NCBI GenBank assembly: GCA_016169945.1
Contig: JADLSH010000349.1
Span: 930,001-994,000, forward strand
Source: Trachythela sp. YZ-2020
Taxonomy: Eukaryota > Cnidaria > Anthozoa > Malacalcyonacea > Clavulariidae
Length of the DNA stretch: 64,000 bases
Direction of reading: 5' to 3'
Below the pieces are notes generated by a model. It saw nothing but the letters and a program-made list of their open reading frames with translations, was not told the origin of the DNA and searched no databases. Position 1 is the first letter of the stretch, and each line of letters opens with the position of its first letter. Position numbers and translations under genes: made by a program. Shown piece after piece: positions 10,871 through 22,709 of the stretch.

Positions 10871-11179
10871 TGGGGTGAGATTTTGCATACTTCTGAAGAG
10901 TATTTACTGCATAGCTACTCCTAAAATGTTTGGAGAAGGGGAAAAACAGGAAAAATTTTGAATTTCAAGAATTCGTAATAAGAACATTTCACATACTTTA
11001 ATTAAGACGACTTTCAAAGGAAGCAACAACCCCAAAAAACCGGCATCCTGAATAGTAATAATTTTATCAATAACATAAAATATATACAAGTGCCCCAAAA
11101 CTGATCTTATTTATATGCTTATGTATTGTTTGTAAGAACGAGTTAAGTTCTTGAAGACTTAAAAAACATGTGGTGTTTG

Positions 11180-12865
11180 TCATACTAAATTCATTCTTCT
11201 CGGAGATATGTCCACAAAATCTTGTACTAGCTTTTCTATGTCTAGCCCTTCCATTATGTCAGATTCTACTGATATAAGCATTAGGCTTTGTAGCCTTTCT
11301 TGGTTCATCGTTGATCTCAACCGAGATTTGATAAGCTTAAGCTTCGAAAATGCCCTTTCTGCACTACAAGATGCTAGGGGCAGCGTTAGGGCAATTTCCA
11401 TCAATTTTATGGTAGTACCACGACACTCTGGTTCCTCATTCAATACTGTGAACAGGTCAACAAAGGTGGCTCTTCGTTTCTCAGACTCCTCTTTTTTCAG
11501 CACGCCAGTGAGCAGTGATGACACTTGCACAGAAAATATTTCGGTTTGAAGAGCATCTATGTCCATATCTTTCTGGAACCATTTAACTGGCACAGAGATT
11601 TTTCTCCATGCTTCTGGATCTCCCAATCGACAAGGATGCAAAAACCCTAGACCCTGCAAGACTTGCACATTATTTGCGTTGAAATGGCTCTCAAGTGAAG
11701 CAGTCATAAGATCAAGAACCTATTGAGAATGAAATAAATATTTTACCAAATTAAATGAGCGATGCAATTTGTTGCATGGAAGGAGATAAAGGGGAATACA
11801 CCGACAAGACCAGGTAACTTACATTATAATAAAAGGAGACTCTTAATTTGTCTTTTGCTGACATATGTACAGCAGTCTGGGGATTGTCGTCAATTCGTCG
11901 AGGAGGTTTCTTCTTTTGGTTCTGCAATCCCTAGTTCACAGCATCTCTCCAAGGTACTTTTCCAAAACGACTCAAATTTCGCCTCGCACCGAAGAACTTT
12001 GATTGCTGCTAGGAGATCTGTCACCCTCTCACAGCCAGAGACAACGTCCCAGTCTTCTGATTGCAATTTATCAGAAATGCTTTTACTGAGATGCATGACT
12101 TTTTTCAGGACCTTAACTTAACATTAAAAAACAGAAATATAAATATGGTCAAATATGAACGAGTTTAACACGTGATCTTATTCTCATTGGTTAAAAATGA
12201 GCTGAATTTTAAAATTCAATTCAGATTTCCTGTTCTTCATTGCATTAGCATATCATTAAAAGCCATAAACAAGTGTTCAATAAAATATAGAAAATATACC
12301 TCCAATGCTAGAATAAATTCAAACTCCTTGACATTTTGGAGTAATCCTTTTGCTTCAGCAGCAATATTTGCTTTCTTCTCATTTTCCCGGATATCCTCTA
12401 AAGTTGCAATTACAACTTCTATAGTGTGGTGGAATGCTTTAATGCTATCAGCACGATAGGCCCATCTGGTATCTGATAATTTCTTTAATACATACTCTTG
12501 CTTTCTTTCTTCTTCTTCACCAGAAGCCTGATTAACCTTTCTTTGTTGTTCCAAATAAACTGCATGTCGTTTGGAGCAGGTTTCAATGAATACATACAAA
12601 TTTTGTAATGTTCCAATTCGGTTGTTATTCATTGTGTCCACAATGACGAGGTTCAACACATGGGCATAGCAGTGGGTGAAAAGAGCTGATGGTGAAAGTT
12701 CTTTAATTCGTGCTTGCAACCCGGTGTGAACTCCTGAAACATTGCTTGCACCATCATAGCACTGTCCGTGTAAATTTGATATTTCTATTCCATGTTCTTC
12801 TACTTTATTACAAACAGTATTGAAAAGAACTTCAGCTGTGGTTTCTTTTACTGGTATAATTCCTC
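11180..12865 (-). pseudogene. hAT-family transposase (multi-segment)
   Basis: Three coding blocks read in order on -. Block 12865-12237 carries GQCYDGASNVSGVH, then LSPSALFTHCYAHVLNLV and LSDTRWAYRADSIKAF, matching the hAT catalytic region and insertion domain. Block 12096-11890 has SEDWDVVSGCERVTDLL. Block 11707-11180 ends with the hAT C-terminal dimerisation signature LPLASCSAERAFSKLKLIKSRL. Gaps between blocks look like small introns or decay. The 5' part is cut off at 12866 by another element, so the gene is incomplete. Confidence 0.85.
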
Positions 12866-15863
12866 AATTGACCTTTTGGGCTCTCAGAATCACATGTAGT
12901 GGCACGTGGCCAAAAATGTAAACAATGTGTCAAAGTTCGTACAAGCTCTAATGGCGGCCCAGATGGCGGCTGTGGGAGCGAACGATAAAAGGATCTTAAC
13001 AAATTTTTGCATTCATCAATAACTTTTATCTACAGGGAAACAACAAGGGAACTTTTATCTACCTGTAGATGTAATTTTATGAAGGTCTATGTATTAAAGG
13101 CGAAGAAGAAGCATTGACAAGGAGGCGACATATGAACATCGGCTTTTACATTTTAGATTTCTTGTGAAAAGTTACATCAAAAGCACGTGAATAAATAGCG
13201 TTTGAATATATGATCGGTACATATTTTTTGAATTGAACTTTCACTGACAGATGTTTGTACTGGATCTATAGGTTATTTACATTTTATGAGTGTTTACATG
13301 CCATTTTAAACTTTGTGAAATTTACAACTTTTGTTATGATTTTGTTACACCAATAATGACATGGCTTTAGCTAAAATTTCCTTAATCTTGTGTCAATGAA
13401 TAGCCTTTAGCTAAAGCAAGACTGTTTAAAAGTGAAAATGTTTTCTTGGCTTCATTGAAGTTTTATATTCATTAGAGATTAGTTTTATTCTCATTAAGTG
13501 AACTTTTATATATCAAATTGCAGATTGTAAATATTTTGGTACCTGTTGAGATTCTTCTCATGACTCCCATAGGGAAAATTACATCTTCTAAAAATATATT
13601 TCCTTAGAAACTGGCAAACTAATTTGGTTAACTTGTTAGGCAAACCCAAATTGCACACTTGCACCTACCTTAATTGCATATTCTCATGTCTAACTGTCAG
13701 TGATAGTGTTTTGGTTGTGTTGGTTTGACCCTAACATTGGCATAGGCTTGTTTGACAACATGGGCATTGTGTAACTCAAAATTTGCAGTTTTAACTGTCA
13801 GTTTGAACTGTCCTTTTGTAAAAAGTTCAAACATGTTATTCTTGTTCTTAGGCTAGGTTTTCCAAACCTCTCCAGCTGTGGCAAAGATAAAATTGGAAGC
13901 TACATGAAATATAGTTAAACAAAAATAATGATTAAGAGCTAGTTCTTTTGTGTGTTATCAGTGGAGCCAGGGGCACCAGAGAGTGGGGGGAACTCTCTCC
14001 CTGCACCCCCAAAGACTTGCTATTTAAGACCAGGATTAGGCACGTCAGATAGGCAGTTATATTAAGCAATTTTTCATTAGGTTTTAGCTTCATCAAGTTT
14101 CTAAAGGCCATGTTACCAACTGGGCAATTCTTGCTGCAACTTGCAACAAAATTTCTCCACAGAGCCATGTTGTGTACAAAAGTACACACAGAAAAACTGT
14201 AAACATGGCTCACATTTCATTCTACTGATATTACATTCTCATTCATTTCTTTGCATGTTTAGCAAGAAAAATATTGGCAAAGTGAAATGAGATTCATGGT
14301 CACCATTTCTCTGCAAATATACTTTTTAACTAACATGGCTCTGTGTCCAAAGTAGTGTTGCAAGTTGCAGAAAAAATTGCCTTGTAACATGACCTTTAAA
14401 ATTTTAGCAACCGAAGGCATATAATTTTCAGTGGCGTGCTGGCTCCTACTCGTCAGGGGAAGCCAACTGGGAATTTGACGCCCCCTAGAAATAAGTGACC
14501 GGGAGTCACTAAAGGGGGTCTGGCCGTCTGGGGGTTCTCCCCCAGAAAATGTTTTAGATTTTTGTGTTTCAGGACACCATTTTTGGTCTTTTCTGAAGCA
14601 AATTTGCACAAAATGTTGACAAATGTTAGTATTAAATATAAGAAACAAACGGAATAAATGAATGAAATATATACGACTTGCTTGACCGTATTTAAGAAAA
14701 CGCGATGTGTACCTTCAAACTGAGAACATGAAAAGAGTTGATCGACTGTATCTGATATTCTGCAGGCAATACTCTTTGACGTTCTTGTTTCATTTCATGT
14801 AGTTTTGGCACCTTCTCTAAGCTTTTGCACCCCCTGGCAGGGGGGCCATGTATATCATACCAAGGATTTAAATGTACATGAGCTATTACATTTAATATCC
14901 GCACTCCCCCTGTTGAGGACCTCCATTTCCAAGGGGGTTAATTACTCAATTTTTCCAGACAGGTGTAATTGAAGAAAATGTGAGAAAATTGCTGTTTCCA
15001 GAGGGGTTAAAGTGTAAAAATACACTTCCAAAGGGGGTTGAGGACTCTTCCAAAGGGGGTTAAGAACTCTTCCAGAGGGGTCATTACACAGATTGTTTTT
15101 CATTCCAGAGGGGTAAAAATCCTGAAAAGCAGGTGGGGTATGGTTTTTAAATGTAATAGCCCCATATAAAGAAGTCATAAAATACTAATTAGTACTAAAT
15201 TCTTTGTTGTGCTCTGAGCAATAGAGTAGTGACTGATTATAAACCACTTTCCCTCTAAATATCAATATCATTATATGCCTATAATAGAAAAACTGCAATG
15301 AAACTATGAACCCAAGGAAGCATTTTAACTTATAAATGTTCTTGCTGAAGCTCAAGCAATTTATTCAGATATTTTAGCCAGCTCAGCCTGGGCATTTCAT
15401 AACAAAAATGGTCAAATTCACAAAGTTTAAAATGGCATGTAAACACTCATAAAATGTAGATGACGTATAGATCCAGTACAAACATCTGTAAGTGAAAGTT
15501 CGTTTCGAAAAATATGTATCTGTTCATATATTCAGACGCTATTTATTCACTTGCTTTTGAGGCAACCTTTCGCAAGAAATCTTCGCAATGTTTCTCATAT
15601 GTCGCCTCCTTGTCAACGCATTTTCTACACACAGAACTTCATAAAATTACATCTACATGTAGATAAAAGTTCCCTTGTTGTTTCCCTGTAGATAAAAGTT
15701 ATTGATGAATGCAAAAATTTGTTAAAATCCGTCATTTTATCGTTCGCTCCCACAGCCGCCATCTCGGCCTCCATTAGAGCTTGTACGAACTTTGATGCAT
15801 TGTTTACATTTTTGGCCACGTGCCAGCCACTACACGCGATTCTGAGAGCCCAAAAGGTCAATT
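12866..15863. mobile_element. 3-kb element with ~450-bp terminal inverted repeats inside hAT gene
   Basis: The ends start AATTGACCTTTTGGGC and finish GCCCAAAAGGTCAATT. Arms of about 450 bp (12866-13325 and 15413-15863) stay alignable throughout, including the block with GTAGATAAAAGTTCCC and the block ATGGCATGTAAACACTCATA. The middle (13330-15410) holds no transposase, only MITE-like scraps. It abuts the truncated 5' end of the hAT coding sequence, so it most likely inserted there. I could not find a clean target duplication. Confidence 0.75.
13955..15130. repeat. Cluster of hAT-MITE-like and G-rich short repeats
   Basis: CAGTGGAGCCAGG at about 13963 with a mirrored GGGGGGAACTCTCTCCC patch; CAGTGGCGTGCTGGC at about 14431 with CTGGGGGTTCTCCCCCAG; then five or more spaced copies of CCAAAGGGGGTT / CCAGAGGGGT between about 14930 and 15115. 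No coding potential is seen. Confidence 0.45.
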
Positions 15864-16793
15864 TTAATACCACAAAGCGTGAAAATATGAAAAACATTAC
15901 AAACAAATGCGTCCTAATGTGCCCTCGTTTACTATTCTCTGTCAATAAACGCTAGACAATTTTACTCAAGTGTTGTACATTTAATATACTGACATACAGT
16001 AAGTAAATCAGACATTGACAATCTATGTTTTTTGTTGTTACATGAGCAAAAAAGTTTGGTGGTTTTTGCTTTACATTTTAACTGGGGCAAAAAGGTTCTT
16101 CTTCCTTAGGGGTGCAAATTATTCAAGAGGGTGCTAATATTGTACCCAGGACCTTATGGAGATAAAATGGGCATTATTTCTTTACCACTGCAACTGAATA
16201 ATGAAAAATCTGGTTCCACGGCTGGTCAATGGTGTAGGTTGCAAGTAGTATGCACTAGCCCCATATGCATTTTAAAAATACATAGCACAAATAAAATTCC
16301 AAAAAAACTTGAGCTGGATCTCTTCAATGCTGGAGCCCTTGTCAAATTAGGGCTGCTGAAGGCCTCTTTTCTAGTATGGGTTCCTCAACATTGCTCCTTC
16401 TGTTTTAAAATTTATGACATCATACTGCTCTACTATATGATATTTATGTTGTATAGTGCAGTAAGCTAAATCATTTTTTTTTCAAGGGCAATAGTTGATA
16501 TGGCAAAAGGACCACTCCTTCATTCTATCCATAAACAGAATTCTAGGGAATGATTACCCCAGAAAAAGTAAGAACTCCCCCAAAAAGTCAATCATTCAAC
16601 TTCTGCATACTAAAATTTTTATGATTAACATTTGTGGCATTTTTTATATAATTTACACTTGTGATGAAAGGGCACCCTAGCTTCTGGAGTATCTGTACCC
16701 CTATATAAGATGAACTAACTCGGCCAACTGGGATGATTCTTGATGATAACCATTGTCCAAAAATCCTCTCTGGGCAGATACTGCTGAGCCTTA
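15864..16793. other. Non-coding
   Basis: No supported gene. Frames at 16131-16469 and 16495-16680 look like chance. Confidence 0.4.
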
Positions 16794-16995
16794 GGCCCCG
16801 TTTACACTATACCGGATATGCATGGTCACGACATCAAATTTAGCCATATCAAAGCGAGTTTAGCCCCCAAAATTATAATAGTATGATCGATTCAACAAAA
16901 TCAGCTCACTGGAAAAAGCCTAGGGTCAGGGATGCCGTAAAACGGCTTACATTGAGGTCGTGACGATGGGGATCCGGTATAGTGTAAACAGGGCC
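16794..16995. mobile_element. hAT-like MITE, ~200 bp
   Basis: Inverted ends CCCGTTTACACTATACCGG / CCGGTATAGTGTAAACAGGG. The flanks CCTTAGGC (left) and CCATAGGA (right) match at 6 of 8 positions, compatible with an old 8-bp hAT duplication. The interior is non-coding. Confidence 0.7.
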
Positions 16996-17695
16996 ATAGG
17001 ATGCAAGAATTGAGTACTGCAACTCTAATAAGGGGCCAAAATTGGGGGAGGCTCTCTTTTACAGGCTAAGTGTATGAGCTGGGGTGTCTTGTAAGGGGTG
17101 AAGTAGGTGGAAAATGTAATTTTTACTTTTTGGTACCAGTTAGGGCAGTAAACGTACCTATTTACAACATTAATTGATGTTAAATCACTTAAGTTGAATT
17201 CAAACTACCAACTAGGCAAGTTTTGTCTGTATAGATGTCCATATCTTAAGCCAGAAATAGCACACTCTGCATGCTATGGAATTGAAAGGCGATCATTTGT
17301 AGTCTTTACATGCATTGAAATCAATCAAAATTTAAAAAGTGTACGATATGATGGAATCTGCAAAAATATGAGAGGCCAGAGAGGGCCTCAGCCCCCAACT
17401 TATATGTACCTTCGACTCGACTTCGAGCTACCCGACATACTGCTCATTAATGAAGTAAGTGTTCGCACTTTTTCCATGTAGGTGAATTGTAACCAAATGA
17501 GCTTGAATTTGACATCGACATACTTTGTAAAACACAAAATTTTCCGTTGAATCGACTTTCGCTTAACCGTTTCGACTCCCAGTCAGAGCGATATTACTGT
17601 CCGATAGTACTGTGAGATTCAGTCATTGTCGTAACAAATGCTTTTAGCATAAAGAATGCGATCACTGAATATGAACATGTAAAAAAAACGGATTA
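16996..17695. other. Non-coding
   Basis: Nothing recognised. The 95-codon + frame at 17194-17481 has no recognisable domain. Confidence 0.4.
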
Positions 17696-17866
17696 CCGAA
17701 TGGTTTTCCATGCAGGATTGTGTGATCCTAACACACGAGATGTTGTGAGACTTTCTTAAAGCATACAAAAATACGAGCCGATAGGCAAGTATTTTTTAGC
17801 TTTCAGAAAGTCGAGCAACATCCCAAGTGTTAGGATCATGTAATCCTGCACGTAAAACCATTTGGT
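17696..17866. repeat. Foldback hairpin element
   Basis: Arms of about 70 bp. The left starts near AATGGTTTTCCATGCAGGAT and the right ends near ATCCTGCACGTAAAACCATT, with internal pairing of GATCCTAACAC to GTGTTAGGATC. A single-copy MITE-like hairpin without coding sequence. Confidence 0.65.
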
Positions 17867-18500
17867 AAATATTTTATAAAATAACGACAAAGAAATAACG
17901 GACATTTTAAAAACCCTGCGAAATGCCTTAAATGTTCCGTGCATGATTGTCTCATCCTGCACAGGTATTGACCAATCACAGCTCGCGTAGTAAACATGTT
18001 ATTTTATAAACAAATTTCCTGCCAAGGCGATATACATGACCATAATTAACCCAAAATACCCACAAATGACCTATTTTAGGTGCATGCCTGAAATTGGATT
18101 TCAGGCTAGACATATCCGGGGGTAACTTTAAATTACGAGGTATCAGTGAAATGACAGCAAACTAAAGCGAACTAAATTTTACCAAGAAAGTACTAAATTT
18201 CTATATTTTTGAGAAATTTTACCAAAAAATGTACAAAAATTGTATTTTACCAAAACTTTGTCAAAATTACCAAATTTTACCAAAAGTATATTAATTTACC
18301 AAATCTGGTCACACACTGCCCCAACTGAAACTAAATTTACACAAGGGGGGCCTAGTGACCTGCAATCAGGTGCAAAAAATGCTACAAAGGCAAATGGTCA
18401 GCGAAAAAATATATTCTCAACATTGTATACGGGGAGAGGGGGGCAAAAACTTGAATAGTGGCAGACTGGCAGGAAATTTGGAAAGTCTCATTATTCTTTA
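17867..18500. other. Non-coding with ACCAAA-type low-complexity
   Basis: Loosely repeated AAATTTTACCAAAA motifs at about 18175-18305. No gene seen. Confidence 0.45.
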
Positions 18501-18502
18501 AC

Positions 18503-18775
18503 TTGATTGTCTCCATGCTTTGTCCCCAGTATGTGTTCTTTTATGTCTTGCCAAAACATTTGTTGATGAATATCTAAATATATTTCTACAAACATCACAT
18601 TCATAAGGTTTGTCTCCAGTGTGTGTTCTTTTATGTGCTACTATATTGCTTGATCTAGAAAATCTTTTGTTCCAAACATTATATTCACATGAAGAGGATT
18701 TCCTCTAGTTTGTCATGTTTGCTAGAATCATAATTATATCTTTTATTACAGACATGACATTCATAAGGTTTCTGA
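18503..18775 (-). pseudogene. C2H2 zinc-finger gene fragment
   Basis: The - strand gives KPYECHVCNKRY, then [40 protein letters not shown] and RTHTGDK. These are tandem C2H2 fingers with TGDKP-type linkers. A frame break near 18690 and the loss of one Cys (VWNK in place of CxxC) show it is a relic of a poly-zinc-finger gene. No adjoining effector domain is seen. Confidence 0.8.
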
Positions 18776-18889
18776 GGGGGGCTTAGTCCACTACACCCCT
18801 TCTGATAAATTTTCCAGTATCCATAAGAAACTATAATAGAATGCTTTTTGACATCATTGACATGTATTCTATAAATTATAGCATGCATT

Positions 18890-19780
18890 GTATTTAAATT
18901 AAATCACTTAGAGGTTTCCATCATCTTGAAGGACCTTACCAAGAGGCAAGCCCCTGGTACCGGATTTCTTGGCAGCATATGGTACACATGTACAGTGTTG
19001 TATTGTTGCCCACAACTAGAGATCCACTTTATTGTCTACATTGTTATTTTGAAAACAGTGAAAGTAAATGCATTATTACTATATGGTCATTATTGAGGTT
19101 TGCCTTGGACCCTCAGGGTGAGATATAAATTCAGGGCCTTAGGGGTGAAAAGTACCTTAAATAAAATGATTTAAAGGATGTGGCTACAAAAACTCTGTCT
19201 TTTACTGCATATGTGTTTCTTAATTGGCTTCATGTTCTTGTTTTCCCAGGGGTAGGGGATCTGATCTTCCCACAGTGAGTCTAAAGCACACCAACTAAGT
19301 ATTTAATCTTAGCATGCCAACTTGAGTAAAAGAAAATAAATTGATCAAGGAGCAAAAAGATAAAAAACAAGTTAAAGAGCAGTAGAAAAACATAGAATAT
19401 AAAATCCAGTCCTTAGCTAGGCGCCATATTGAATTTTGCGACAGCGTCGGGAAAGGTCTGGGGACTAGGTGCTCTACAGTACATGGGTTAACAAAACTGC
19501 CTCGTGTTAACCCACTAGCTGGCAATGTGCCAGATACACCCTACTTTCGTATTTTACTCTGTCTAACACCAGACGTGGTAGAGTTATTAGTCAGTGGTAG
19601 AGTTCCAGTACTGCCAATTTATGGGTTAAAATTTTAGATATCTTATGTTTTGGTTCATACAATGCTGTGTTTACAATACAACCTAATGTTGACCCCTATT
19701 TAGCTTCACAGATGGATTGAACTAGTCAGCCAAACAGTGAAGCACAAGCTTTGCCAAGGTTAGGTCTACAGTATGCTTGT
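18890..19780. other. Non-coding with a dispersed repeat
   Basis: The segment at about 19500-19620 (TAACCCACTAGCTGGC, TCTAACACCAGACGTGGTAG) recurs inverted at about 24010-24135 and in diverged form at 53281-53410. No gene seen. Confidence 0.5.
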
Positions 19781-20715
19781 GGAATCTTGTGATGCCGTCA
19801 TGCTGAGAATACGTTATGTTTAGATGTTTAGTTTCTAGTCGCTTAATAAATGTTTCTTTCTATGCCTACATGCTCATATGGTGATACCAGTTCGTTTCTT
19901 GTGAGAACTGATAAAAACATAGTAAAACTTTTCTATAGGGAGATTAAACCTTTGTTGACACAGCATGCCAAGGTAAACATCAGTAAGCCTCTGTGTTCAA
20001 TCACTTCAATGAGCTGTGCGTGCATAAATTTAGGTTAAATTGTAGGGGGTTCCCTAGGGGTTCTGTAGGGGTTCTCTCATGGTTCTGTAGGGGTTCTCTT
20101 GGGGTTTCTGTAGGGGTTCTCACATATTTAGCAGGTCACGTAGAAGTACTCCTTTACGGGACCTTGTTGCGGGACATATTTAGCCCAACGTCCCTTGCGT
20201 CCCGTTTCAACGATTTGCTAGCCACCCTTTTGCTGGACATACTTTCAGGAATGCAGGAAAATTTTTCAAGTGGAGGTTCTCATCGAAACCATACTGATTT
20301 TAGAGTAAAATATTGCTACCGGTACACCGTTTTGGTTGACTGCATGTATAAATTAACACAACACGGATTAACATTTTAAATGTATTCCTTTAAGTATAAC
20401 AATTTTACAGAAATAAACAGTGATTAAGTACATTGTCCAGCTTAGAACGTTTGACTTTGTAAACATTTCCTCTGTTAGCAAAAGTTTACGTTTCTGTCCC
20501 TTACGTGCTACGGGCTTAACAGAAATGTGTAAGACATGGTTTATTGAGATTACAGCTGATGAGCGGAACAGGGCTGCTCTAAACATCTGCTGGCTTACAC
20601 CGTTTCAGGAAAAAAGTAAGTGATCAAACAATTTGACTGAGGCAATTGCTTTATTTTAACACATTTATTATTAATGATAATGTAATTCATTTTTCAATTG
20701 ATAATGTATGCCAGT

Positions 20716-20752
20716 ATCATCATCATCACCATCACCATCACCATCATCACTG
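20716..20752. repeat. CATCAC microsatellite
   Basis: An imperfect CATCAT/CATCAC tract in the unique core of the long-TIR element, just 3' of the small - strand ORF. Confidence 0.85.
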
Positions 20753-20763
20753 TCATGGAAATG

Positions 20764-21120
20764 CTATCTGTCTTCTAACATACGCTGCAAGATAAATTTC
20801 CGCTTTTCAATAGCAGCACCCAAAGCTTCGTCAGGATCGAAAGAGTCGTCTTCAACAAATCTTTTTCTAGTTTCCATAATCTTTTTATGCATTGGATCCT
20901 TTTTCATTTGCAACATCCATTGCAGGAGATCCGAATAAACATTTCCCAATTTCTTTTGAAGTTTTGGTAGAATTTCTGAAAAGGCCTGTTTCTTTGCATC
21001 AATTTTAACAGATCCGTCATTTGTACAACATACTTTGTACAAGTTCATCGTGCTTTGTGTGAAGTTTCGATGCTGCTTCGTGTATCGATACACCCCAGGG
21101 GTCAGCCTCTTTGTTGTCAT
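20764..21120 (-). CDS. Hypothetical protein inside long-TIR element
   Basis: 118 codons, unrecognised. The sequence is charged and helical (ILPKLQKKLGNVYSDLLQWM, MHKKIMETRKRFVEDD, EALGAAIEKRKFILQRMLED), looks protein-like rather than random, and is the only sizeable frame between the two TIR arms. It could be the remnant of a captured host exon or a fragment of the element's own protein. No signal peptide or membrane segment is seen. Confidence 0.4.
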   Translation of the reverse strand: MTTKRLTPGVYRYTKQHRNFTQSTMNLYKVCCTNDGSVKIDAKKQAFSEILPKLQKKLGNVYSDLLQWMLQMKKDPMHKKIMETRKRFVEDDSFDPDEALGAAIEKRKFILQRMLEDR

Positions 21121-22391
21121 CAGAGTCGTTCATCTCTTCGGAACATTTGATGAACTGAAATTATCTTCATTGGATACTGTTGACACTTCATCATCTGACT
21201 CATATCGCATTCTTTTTTGACTGGGGCATTTCTTCACAGTCAGACCACAGTATAAAGACGACCAGTAGGGCCACTCAGCGATGCAACATGTAGCTGGCTT
21301 TTTATGCAAAAATATTATCTAGGGAAAGTAGTCCACTTACTTTTACTTACTACAACGCATAATGAGCTGAGCAAAATTTCAATACACAAAAAATCTCTGG
21401 TGGTCTCTGTACTGGTGTGTCAGACTCCCTTTCGTCACTACGTAATCTGGCTTGAGAAAGATAATGTTGTCTTTCATCACAGGAGAGTTGATGCACGTCT
21501 GCTAAATGGTTCGATAACTTCGAGATTTCTCTTACCGCAAATAGGACAATCTCTACGCCTTTGTTGCATACCGCATACTGAGTTTTACTTCTAAATGCAC
21601 CTCCTTAAAAACAGTCCCGCAATGAAGCCCTGTTCGGCTGTGGTCTCAATAAACCATGTCTTACACATTTCTGTTAAGCTCATAGCACGTAAGGGACAGA
21701 AACGTAAACTTTTGCTAACAGAGGAAATGTTTACAAAGTCAAACGTTCTAAGCTGGACAATGTACTTAATCACTGTTTATTTCTGTAAAATTGTTATACT
21801 TAAAGGAATAAATTTAAAATGTTAATCCGTGTTGTGTTAATTTATACATGCAGTCAACCAAAACGTTGTACCGGAAGCGATATTTTACTCTAAAAATCAG
21901 TACGGTTTCTATGAGAATCTCCACTTGAAAATTTTCCCTACGTTCCTGAAATTATGTCCGCAAAAAGATGGCTAGCAAATCGTTCAAATGGGACGTAAGG
22001 GACGTCGGGCTAAATATGTCCCGCAACAAGGTCCCGTAAATAGGTGACCTGCTAAATATGTGAGAACCCTACAGAACCCCCAGAAGAACCCCTACACAAC
22101 CCAAAGAGAACCCTACAGAACCCCTAGGGAACCCCCTACAATTTAACCTAAATTTATGCGCGCACAGCTCATTGAAGTGATTGAACACAGAGGCTTACTG
22201 ATGTTTACCTTGGCATGCTGTGTCAACAAAGGTTTAATCTCGCTATAGAAAAGCTTTACTATGTTTTTATCAGTTCTCACAAGAAACGAACTGGTATCAC
22301 CATGTAGGCATAGAAAGAAACATTTATTATGTGACTATAAACTAAAATCTAAACATAACTTATTCTCAGCATGACAGCATCACAAGATTCC

Positions 22392-22709
22392 TAAGCGTTT
22401 ACACCAGATCCAATAATTTCTCACGACAGCTCTAATGAGTAATGTCCAGGGTCCTCCATTTTGTTTTCTACTGTCTCGTTCCAGTGTTGCGCGGTTAGCA
22501 ACCAAAATTCGTTCACTGAGCGTCATGCATAAGGTTACGTCAGCATAATGAAATACGAAATCGAATATCGAAATATCTGAGTGTCAGAACGAAATGCCGG
22601 ATTCAATTACATAATGCAGTGTACCGAATTTGGCAGGCATAATCTAACACAATATAGAATGACAAAATGCAATGCGTCATAATTAAATGCTTCCAATAAT
22701 TGCATAATA
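22392..22709. other. Non-coding
   Basis: Nothing recognised beyond short CGAAAT-type repeats at about 22550-22600. Confidence 0.4.

Larger units (their letters stand above)
19781..22391. mobile_element. 2.6-kb element with ~780-bp terminal inverted repeats
   Basis: Outer ends GGAATCTTGTGATGCCGTC / CATCACAAGATTCC. The two arms (about 19781-20577 and 21630-22391) match over most of their length, including a G-rich minisatellite (TAGGGGTTCTGTAGGGGTTC and variants) and the block AGACATGGTTTATTGAGA. About 1 kb of unique sequence lies between, with one 118-codon frame on -. Very long TIRs are typical of foldback or MULE-like elements; no transposase domain is recognised. No target duplication was found. 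Confidence 0.75.

Noticed and set aside
16131..16680. Two + strand frames of 112 and 61 codons
   Set aside because: No domain, no exon-like borders, and composition typical of AT-rich non-coding sequence.
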